Under the pieces are notes generated by a model, which worked only from the letters and a program-made list of their open reading frames with translations, made no database searches and was not told the origin of the DNA. Source: Coxiella-like endosymbiont (lineage in GTDB: Bacteria; Pseudomonadota; Gammaproteobacteria; Coxiellales; Coxiellaceae). Taken from it: DNA of 64,000 nucleotides. The DNA lies in assembly GCF_024730665.1 (NCBI RefSeq), contig NZ_CP084737.1, positions 827,501 to 891,500 on the forward strand, given 5' to 3'. The translations under genes were made by a program, and so were the position numbers. Below are positions 54,677 to 64,000 of this stretch, one piece after another (positions within the stretch are counted from its first letter, which is position 1; each line of letters begins with the position of its first letter).

Positions 54677-55242
54677 ATGGTAACTTACAGCACCAATGAG
54701 TTTCGGGGCGGACTAAAAGTCATGATTGACGGAGATCCTTGTAACGTCATAGAAAATGAATTCGTAAAACCAGGCAAAGGACAGGCCTTTAACCGGGTAA
54801 AATTCCGTAATCTAAAAACTGGTCGTCTATTAGAACGGACATTTAAATCAGGGGAATTTCTACCAGCCGCTGATGTCGTTGAAGTTGAAATGCAGTATTT
54901 ATACAATGATGGTGAGTTTTGGCATTTTATGGTACACGATACTTATGAACAGTACGCCGTTACTTCTAAAGTGGTTGGCAATGCAAAACAATGGATTAAA
55001 GAAGAAGCACTCTGTGCAGTCACGATGTGGAATGGAGCTCCTTTATTGGTTGACCCCCTAACTTTGTTGAGTTGAAAATCACAGAAACAGAACCTGGCGT
55101 TCGTGGAGATACGGCTTCAGGTGGTACAAAAAATGCTAAGTTGGAAACCGGCGCTGTTATCCGCCTCCCTTTATTCTTAAAGGAAGGCGAAATCATTAGA
55201 GTTGATACACGACGTGGAGAATATGTCTCCCGGGCTAAATAA
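54677..55242 (+). pseudogene. efp: Elongation factor P, frameshifted
   Basis: EF-P relieves ribosome stalling at polyproline. I start at ATG 54677 ([24 protein letters not shown]), not at the upstream frame start 54635. Lys34 in VKPGKGQAF is the residue that EpmA lysylates. Frame one continues through domain 2 to [11 protein letters not shown]. After C5 (55054-55058) frame two reads [37 protein letters not shown] and ends GEYVSRAK. Six C would give 189 residues. Diverges from priA by 48 bp; epmA follows after about 150 bp. Confidence 0.93.
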
Positions 55243-55394
55243 TACAGATCCTTAATCATCTCCGTTATTTCCACTGGGACGGATAAGAATCTAATGAAAT
55301 GAATGTTACGCTGGCCCCAGTACCCAACGACACCTAATTAAGTTGAAAACAAGTATAATAGCTCACCAAATATTTAGGTTGAGAGGTCACACCA

Positions 55395-56360
55395 ATGTCT
55401 AATTTAACGTGGCAACCCACTGCTTCCCTTGATAATCAGAAACTGCGGGCAGAATTGTACGGCGAAGTTCGACGGTTTTTTGCAAAGCGAGGTGTTTTAG
55501 AGGTCGAGACACCACTTTTATCACAACACACTGTCACCGATATGCATCTCCGTAGTTTTCAAACCACTTATTACAATGAAAATGAAAAACGTCATTATTA
55601 TTTACAAACCTCTCCAGAATATGCGATGAAACGTTTACTTGCTGCTGGAAGCGGGCCAATCTATCAAATTTGCAAAGCTTTTCGTAACGGTGAAATTAGC
55701 TCTCAACACAATCCAGAATTTACACTTTTAGAATGGTATCGCCCAGGATTTAACTATCATGATTTAATGGATGAAATCGATGCATTATTACAAGTAACCA
55801 TTCAATCAAAAAAGACAATTCGTAAAACATACGAACAATTATTTTTGGATAATCTATCGATCAGTCCATTTCAGCTGTCTCTACCCGAATTGCATAAACT
55901 AGGTAAAAAATTTTCACTGCAAAATGTTAGTGACTATAACGATCGTAATATTTTATTACAGTTTTTATTCGCTCATGTCATTGAACCAACTCTTGGATTC
56001 AGCCAACCTTTATTCGTGCATGATTTTCCGGCTTCTCAAGCTGCTTTGGCTAAAATTGACCCACAGGATTCCAATGTGGCTTTGCGTTTTGAGGTTTATA
56101 TTGAAGGACTGGAGTGCGCAAATGGTTTTGAAGAATTAGTGGACGCTAGAGAGCAACGTCGACGATTCAAACAAGACAATTTCAAGCGAAAAGCCGTCGG
56201 CCTTCCTAAAATAGCTATCGATCAGCGTTTTCTCGCTGCATTAGAAACAGGGTTGCCTTCCTGCTCAGGAGTGGCACTAGGTTTTGATCGACTATTAATG
56301 ATCAAAGCTAAAACAAAAAGAATTGACGACGTTATTAGCTTTCCTGCTGATAGGGCTTAA
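55395..56360 (+). CDS. epmA: EF-P lysine aminoacyltransferase EpmA
   Basis: A 321-residue paralogue of the lysyl-tRNA synthetase catalytic core (PoxA/GenX/YjeA) that attaches (R)-beta-lysine to Lys34 of EF-P. Class II motifs are RRFFAKRGVLEVETPLLSQH, LQTSPEYAMKRLLAAGSGPI, CKAFRNGEISSQHNPEFTLL (motif 2) and GVALGFDRLLMI (motif 3). It has no anticodon-binding domain, as expected of EpmA. Intact. efp lies just upstream and epmB in the same window, so the whole known modification route of this type is here. Confidence 0.95.
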   Translation: MSNLTWQPTASLDNQKLRAELYGEVRRFFAKRGVLEVETPLLSQHTVTDMHLRSFQTTYYNENEKRHYYLQTSPEYAMKRLLAAGSGPIYQICKAFRNGEISSQHNPEFTLLEWYRPGFNYHDLMDEIDALLQVTIQSKKTIRKTYEQLFLDNLSISPFQLSLPELHKLGKKFSLQNVSDYNDRNILLQFLFAHVIEPTLGFSQPLFVHDFPASQAALAKIDPQDSNVALRFEVYIEGLECANGFEELVDAREQRRRFKQDNFKRKAVGLPKIAIDQRFLAALETGLPSCSGVALGFDRLLMIKAKTKRIDDVISFPADRA

Positions 56361-56881
56361 TTGATAGAAATTTATTTGATTTCTATAAAATTTTGTGAAA
56401 TTTAACTACAATCACCTTTGGCTCATTCTACAGGCAATCCCGCAACATTGCCACTCTGCTGATTTTTTCCAGTGGTCGCGCAATAATCTATTGAAGTTAA
56501 AATGTGCCCTATAATCTCCATAACTGTTAAGCGCGGCGTTAAAATAGTAATGTGGTAAATCTGCCACATTGACTGACTTGCTGCTCAATCATAAAGGATA
56601 AAATAGTTCTGGGGACTATAAATTTGAAAATTGACTCAGCCTAGCTTAATCCTGCGGCTATTTGCTAGCGAGATATTTAAGGATGAATGGCATATAAGAT
56701 CTTTAAAAAACAAATTGTTTACATCATAGTTATTTTGAATATGTGCACAAAAATCGGTGAAATTAAAAGATTCTACTTCCATCTAGAGCTGGATTCACCA
56801 TTAACTTGGCATCATGATAGCAGTAAACCTAGTTCTCTGGTTAAGATAACAAGATACTAGCCGATGTTTGAGCTACTTTTC
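56361..56881. other. Non-coding stretch between epmA and glmS
   Basis: About 520 bp. An ATAGAAAT/ATTTCTAT hairpin (56364-56386), followed by AAAATTTTG, may terminate epmA. A second 7-bp hairpin, AATGTGG/CCACATT, lies at 56549-56570. No gene seen. Confidence 0.5.
56364..56386 (+). terminator. Possible terminator of epmA
   Basis: An 8-bp stem ATAGAAAT (56364-56371) with ATTTCTAT (56379-56386) and 7-nt loop, directly after the epmA stop, then AAAATTTT. The stem is AT-rich and so weak. Confidence 0.35.
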
Positions 56882-58707
56882 CTATTCTACCGTAACTGAT
56901 TTTGCTAAATTGCGAGGTTGGTCAACATCAATTTCTTTAAAAACAGCCACATGATAGGCTAATAATTGTAAAGGAATTGTATAACCAATCGGTGCAATTA
57001 TATCAGACATGGTAGGTATCCTTATTGCTAAACTACGGCGATTTTTTGATTGCCAATGTACTTTCTCATCTAAAAATACGAATAATTCCCCACCCCGCGC
57101 TTGTACTTCCTGCATATTAGATTCCAGTTTTTCAATTAGATGATCATTAGGCGCAACGACAATGACTGGCGTTCCCCTATTGACGAGCGCAAGAGGTCCG
57201 TGTTTCAGTTCTCCTGCGGGATATGCTTCGGCGTGTATATAAGAAATTTCTTTTAGTTTTAGTGCCCCCTCCAAAGCAATGGGAAAAAGTGCACCGCGAC
57301 CGAGGAATAAAACGTGTTCTTTAGTGATAAAACGTCTGGATAATCGTTTTATCAATGGCTCTAATGCTAAAGTCTTTTGAAGTAAAGTAGGTAAGTTTTG
57401 TAAATGTTTTATGATTGTCCCATGATCATTATCTTGACGTCTTAGAAGTGCTGCCAATAATAATAACGAAACCAGTTGTGTCGTGAACGTCTTTGTTGCA
57501 GCAACACTAATTTCAATACCAGCTAGCGTAAGAAAAACTAAATCCGCTTCTCGCGCGATTGAACTTGTTGGAACATTACAAATACCTAAAGTTGCTGCAT
57601 ACCTTAATTTTTTTGCCTGCCGTAATGCTGCAAGTGTATCAGCCGTTTCACCGGATTGGGATAGAGCAATAAATAAAGTATTAGGTTCAACGACACCTTT
57701 TCGATATCTATTTTCACTCGCAATTTCCACTTGACAAGGGATATCTGCTAATGCTTCTAACCAATAGCGTCCAACAAGCGCAGCGTGGTAACTGGTTCCG
57801 CACGCTACGAGCTGAAGACGTTTTGTATTTTTAAATATGGCTTCAGCTTTATTGCCCAAACTTTTTGGATTAATACGATTATTAATTAAATGGCCAGAAA
57901 TAGTATTCAACGCCGCTTGAGGCTGTTCAAAAATTTCTTTTTGCATGTAATGACGAAATTTTCCTTTTGTTATAATTTCATAGTTGACTTTGGCGTTATG
58001 CGCGGTTCGTTTAACCAATTTACCAACTTCATTATAAACAGCCACTGAATTAATGCTAATTTTAGCGATGTCACCTTCTTCTAGATAAATAAAACGCTGT
58101 GCTACTGCCAATAACGCAGCCAGATCTGAGGTAATAAATTGCTCACCAATCCCTAAGCCGATGACTAAAGGACTACCACGACGAACCGCATACAGCGTAT
58201 GAGGTTCATTCACTGAAATAATGCCAAGCGCATAAGCGCCCACTAATTCTTTTACAGCACATTCTACGGCAAACAATAATTCTTTTTCTTTTTTACTGTA
58301 ATGATGAATTAAATGTACAATGACTTCTGTATCGGTTTCAGTTTTAAATTGATACCCGAGTTTTGAAAGTTTTTGTCGAAGTACTTCGTGATTTTCAATA
58401 ATACCATTATGTACGACAGCGATGCTATTTTCAGAACAGTGAGGGTGTGCATTGTTTTTTGTCGGTTTTCCATGGGTTGCCCAGCGTGTATGTGAAATGC
58501 CTGTGTGACCTTGTAAATGCTTTTTTTAAGCTTTTCCATAAGAACGGCAACTCTGCCTTTAACTCTAACACATTGAATTTTAGAAGTTTGAGGATGGAGA
58601 ACAGCGATTCCTGCCGAATCATAACCACGATATTCCAGACGTATCAGCCCTTGGAGCAAAATATCAGCTATAGGACGCTCAGCGACAGCTCCTACAATAC
58701 CACACAC
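56882..58707 (-). pseudogene. glmS: Glucosamine-6-phosphate synthase, frameshifted
   Basis: GlmS makes glucosamine-6-phosphate from fructose-6-P and glutamine, the entry to peptidoglycan and LPS. Frame one starts [12 protein letters not shown] with nucleophile Cys2 and [14 protein letters not shown] up to MEKLKK. After T7 on the plus strand (58521-58527) the next frame reads [33 protein letters not shown] and on through AVECAVKELVGAYALGII. The isomerase half has ACGTSYHAALVGRYW, ALSQSGETADTLAALR and ending DQPRNLAKSVTVE. Eight bases would give about 608 residues. No active-site residue is lost. Confidence 0.94.
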
Positions 58708-59392
58708 AGTGTTCCCCTATTAGACCATTTAATTAACTTTACCAGAATGACAGATTTAGAAAATCGCATTATACGTCTATTTATGAAGATAATAAAAATA
58801 AGGGAGTAATACTGGTGGGGTTAGAGAATCTTTGATTGTCAAGCTAATCAATCAGTTATCCTTTATCTAACTTTTAAAGAATGAGACATGGAGAGTTTTG
58901 GTATAGTTTTTAGGTGAATTTGCTGCGAGGTGGAGCTCAGGGACGCGAGATGTTTGATAACACAATTCTCTGGTTCACATTTAAAAAGTCTCGGACTTCT
59001 CCTGCACGTAATATACTCGTCCTTTTTTTCGCTTATGTTTAAAGTAACACCTTTTATGTGGATATATTCTGGTTTCCCTAAAAAATAAGATGAAGAAAAA
59101 CATCTCGCATCCACATTTTCTCCTTCTTTTTTAGATTCTCGATTTATCCAGATAGTGATATGATGATTTTGGTTTTAAAGAAAGCTACTTGAATCTCGAA
59201 TATAGAGCGCGAGTTACATTTTCTATTTAAAACTTAAAACTGTAACGCATTGTGCGTTAATATCATTAGCTTCTCTTTCACAGGACTCAAGATTTACCTA
59301 GGAAAACGTAGGGGAAATTTATCTTTAGGGAAATCGTCAGCAAATTACTCCTATTCAGAAAAATAGCTGTGTTAATTAAGGAGGGATAAATT
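58708..59392. other. Non-coding stretch between glmS and mrp
   Basis: About 680 bp, divergent. A minus-strand frame at 58863-59114 (LGKPEYIHIKGVTLNI) is protein-like but unknown. glmU, often next to glmS, is absent. The mrp RBS AAGGAGGG lies at about 59379-59386. Confidence 0.5.
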
Positions 59393-60295
59393 ATGGTAAA
59401 ATTCAGATCCATGCAATCTATTACAGAAAGAATAAAACGCCGAACTATTAGTTCACATGCTGTCCAAATGGGACAGAAAGGAATACCAGAAATTAAAAAC
59501 ATTATTGCGGTGGCATCTGGAAAAGGTGGAGTAGGGAAATCGACGATGGCTGTTAATCTCGCTTTGGCGCTTAGCGAGGCAGGGGCTGAAGTAGGATTGT
59601 TGGATGCGGATATCCATGGACCAAACCAGCCTCTCATGCTGGGGGTTCGGGAAAGACTTACAATACGGCCCGATAAAAAATTGATACCGATTCGAAAATA
59701 TGGTATTCAATCGAACTCTATTGGCTATCTCACCGATATAAAAACACCGATGATTTGGCGTGGGCCGATGGTGAGCCAAGCATTGCAACAATTGCTTTAT
59801 GATACACTGTGGAAGGATCTCGATTTTCTAATCCTTGATTTACCCCCTGGTACCGGCGATATTCCTTTGACATTGGCGAAGAAAGTGCCGATAGTAGGGG
59901 CTGTTATAGTTACCACGCCTCAAGATGTTTCCTTATTAGATGCTGGAAAGGCGCTCTCTATGTTTAAAAAATTGGGTATTACGGTTTTAGGAATCATCGA
60001 AAATATGGCTATCTATGTTTGTTCCCACTGTGGCCAGGAAGAAGCCATTTTCGGAAGCGGTGGCGGTGAATCGATGGCGGCTGAGAATCATATCCCTTTA
60101 TTAGGCAAGGTCCCTTTAAATGGTATAATTCGAAAAAACGCCGATGCGGGAATTCCTATTACCTTTTCTGATCCTAAAAGTTCATTAGCAAATAGTTACC
60201 GTGAAATCGCTTTCGCTTTAGTCGAACAATTATCATTACAGCCAATTAATTATGCCGTAAAATTTCAAAATGTTGTTGTAGAAGGAACAAAGTAA
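59393..60295 (+). CDS. mrp: Mrp/ApbC/NBP35-family Fe-S carrier ATPase
   Basis: A 300-residue P-loop ATPase that holds and transfers 4Fe-4S clusters. The deviant Walker A is [67 protein letters not shown] and [14 protein letters not shown] are the family blocks. [12 protein letters not shown] carries the cluster-binding CxxC. The N-terminal MIP18-like domain of some Mrp proteins is absent; only a 35-residue leader remains. Strong RBS TAAGGAGGG. Its stop overlaps the dcd start by one base (TAATG), so they are coupled. Confidence 0.94.
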   Translation: MVKFRSMQSITERIKRRTISSHAVQMGQKGIPEIKNIIAVASGKGGVGKSTMAVNLALALSEAGAEVGLLDADIHGPNQPLMLGVRERLTIRPDKKLIPIRKYGIQSNSIGYLTDIKTPMIWRGPMVSQALQQLLYDTLWKDLDFLILDLPPGTGDIPLTLAKKVPIVGAVIVTTPQDVSLLDAGKALSMFKKLGITVLGIIENMAIYVCSHCGQEEAIFGSGGGESMAAENHIPLLGKVPLNGIIRKNADAGIPITFSDPKSSLANSYREIAFALVEQLSLQPINYAVKFQNVVVEGTK

Positions 60296-60861
60296 TGCCA
60301 ATTAAGTCTGATAAATGGATTCGCCATATGGCTAAATCCCAAGGGATGATTATCCCCTTTGAGTCAGAGCAGGTCCGTCAGACGTCTTCAGGAAAAGTAG
60401 TTTCTTATGGAACATCAAGTTATGGTTATGATGTCCGTTGCGCTGGTGAATTCAAAATTTTCACCAATATACATACCTCTATCGTAGATCCTAAAAATTT
60501 TGACCCGAGAGGATTTTTTGATCTAAAAACCGACGTTTGCATTGTGCCACCGAATTCATTTGTGCTGGCACGTACCATTGAATGTTTTAAAATACCACGC
60601 AACATATTAACCATTTGTTTAGGAAAATCTACCTATGCGCGTTGTGGGATTATTGTTAATGTGACTCCTCTAGAGCCTGAATGGGAAGGTCATGTCACAT
60701 TAGAATTTTCTAATACGACAAATCTACCTGCTAAAATTTACGCTTACGAAGGCGTGGCGCAAATGTTGTTTCTTGAGTCTGATGAAGCTTGTGATATTTC
60801 CTATAAAGATCGCGTCGGGAAATACCAAGGCCAACGAGGTGTGACGTTGCCGGTGATATAA
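60295..60861 (+). CDS. dcd: dCTP deaminase
   Basis: A 188-residue homotrimeric enzyme deaminating dCTP to dUTP, feeding dTMP synthesis. [44 protein letters not shown] (catalytic Glu region with Arg/Ser) and [11 protein letters not shown] are the dcd motifs. The end [12 protein letters not shown] is the C-terminal lid. Intact and full length. Translationally coupled to mrp. With pyrG it covers the CTP to dTTP branch of pyrimidines. Confidence 0.96.
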   Translation: MPIKSDKWIRHMAKSQGMIIPFESEQVRQTSSGKVVSYGTSSYGYDVRCAGEFKIFTNIHTSIVDPKNFDPRGFFDLKTDVCIVPPNSFVLARTIECFKIPRNILTICLGKSTYARCGIIVNVTPLEPEWEGHVTLEFSNTTNLPAKIYAYEGVAQMLFLESDEACDISYKDRVGKYQGQRGVTLPVI

Positions 60862-62956
<2,095 letters not shown>

Positions 62957-64000
62957 CAGTCTCTTCGCTAACAATCCATTGGAACAAATGGGCTATAGTT
63001 TTTTAAGTAAATACCCCAAAAATTGAAATTAGAAAAGAAACAAATGAAAAGTATTATTGATTAAGTTACTCTCAAGTTCCCTACTCGCATTTTATTATCA
63101 TTCAATCGTCTTTCGCCAGTCTTTAACCTTCAACCGTCCCATATTACAAAGCAATGACTCTTCTTGTATAGGAAAAAGTTTATTAACGGTGTAATGTGAC
63201 CATTTTACACGATTTATCTCTTCTGACCAGTCTGAACAACTGGGTCTTCGGCAATTAAAGAAATTGAGAATAAAAATATTCATTACCTTAAAGAAAAAAA
63301 TAGCAAAATATTTTCTGATAGAAAAAGCAGTAAAACAACTGAATATCCATTTATATTTATATTCCCGTTAATCTAGCTCAATTTAATGTTTAATGGTATT
63401 CTTAATTCAGCAAAGCGGCTTGGGCTCGAAAAACTATCCTATCTTCATTTTGGATAATCGCGTGCTGTGAGGGCTTTAAAAATATAACCGCACATAATCT
63501 GGTTAACGCTACAGTCAAGGAGGCTAACGTTATGGTTTAACGGAACCTAAAAGGTTGGACTTGCCAAAGATACAGTAAAGAGATACAGCAGAGAGATATA
63601 ATTTAGCGAAATAAAAATTGTTGTATATGGAAAGTAGCGATAAAAAACCTTAACTAGTTCATTTGAGTCTTCTGTAACGGTGTGCGTCCAAATGTTGCAA
63701 GTTGTGCGGATTCATATTACAAAGATGCCGTAGGTATTTCCGTGATTAACACTTACCTTGTAGCAACTGCTTTTGGCGCAATTTTTGCGTATTCTTATAA
63801 AATTTAAGTAGTTTTTAATTGATTACTAAATTTAACTGATTGATGATAATTGATGATAGCAATGTGGGCAGGAAATTATTGAGTTTATTGTCAAGTTTTC
63901 ATAATGCAGCATTTTCATTTTATTTATAGTAAGTTATATAATAAATGGATAGTAAAGGCGCCATGTTATGGAATTCAACAATAATAGAAGAGGCAGATTT
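62957..64000. other. Right-edge non-coding stretch
   Basis: About 1 kb after pyrG. kdsA and eno, frequent followers of pyrG, are not here. A plus-strand frame at 63667-63807 ends with a hydrophobic segment (VGISVINTYLVATAFGAIFA) and could be the tail of a lost membrane protein. No RNA gene recognised. Confidence 0.5.

Overview
The window reads as a decaying gammaproteobacterial chromosome. Gene content and order best fit the order Legionellales, and I suspect a Coxiella-like tick endosymbiont. This rests on recognised protein families, neighbourhoods such as tRNA-Gln/prs/lolB, rplY-pth-ychF-tRNA-Met, gshA-gshB-rsmJ and rpiA-csrA, low GC, and about 37% of the window lying outside any recognisable gene by my hand sum. 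I ran no database search. I saw no insertion sequence, phage, integron, CRISPR array, secretion system or resistance gene.

Layout. 1-4362: pckA tail, yggS-proC-yggT, trxA, rho. 4363-15430: islands in non-coding DNA: a YqfO-like gene, aroD, a YihG-type acyltransferase, an unknown gene (8994-9501), csrA, rpiA, prlC, aroE. 15431-23589: a desert broken only by aroK-aroB and a small rubredoxin gene. 23590-30433: erpA, rsmJ, gshB, gshA, djlA, rpe, pabA/trpG, coq7. 31979-43770: epmB, rplY-pth-ychF, tRNA-Met, prs, tRNA-Gln, lolB, a MidA-type methyltransferase, cca, psd. 45247-56360: polA, an APC amino-acid permease, pdxB, priA, efp, epmA. 56882-62956: glmS, mrp, dcd, pyrG. The last kilobase holds no convincing gene.

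The genes form a core metabolic set: four shikimate-pathway steps (aroB, aroD, aroE, aroK) and pabA (folate or tryptophan branch), glutathione synthesis (gshA, gshB), vitamin B6 (pdxB), pentose phosphates and PRPP (rpe, rpiA, prs), pyrimidine nucleotides (pyrG, dcd), ubiquinone (coq7), phosphatidylethanolamine (psd), Fe-S assembly (erpA, mrp), EF-P and its two modifying enzymes (efp, epmA, epmB), DNA replication and repair (polA, priA), lipoprotein sorting (lolB) and tRNA end repair (cca).

The dominant signal is genetic damage of one kind. Eighteen protein genes are broken by about 22 frameshifts, and nearly every one fits loss of a single base from a homopolymer run (usually A or T, sometimes G or C) with the protein continuing in the next frame. 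Genes expected to be indispensable are hit (prs, pyrG, polA, priA, glmS, efp). Either the source sequence under-calls homopolymers, or the organism tolerates such tracts through polymerase or ribosome slippage. This decides how many of the 'pseudogenes' are real. I found no wholly new biological system. The most unusual items are this pattern, long perfect hairpins without U-tracts in the non-coding DNA, a CHPC thioredoxin, a PolA with a substituted proofreading residue, an apparently leaderless erpA, and a pth-ychF reading-frame fusion at a poly-A tract.
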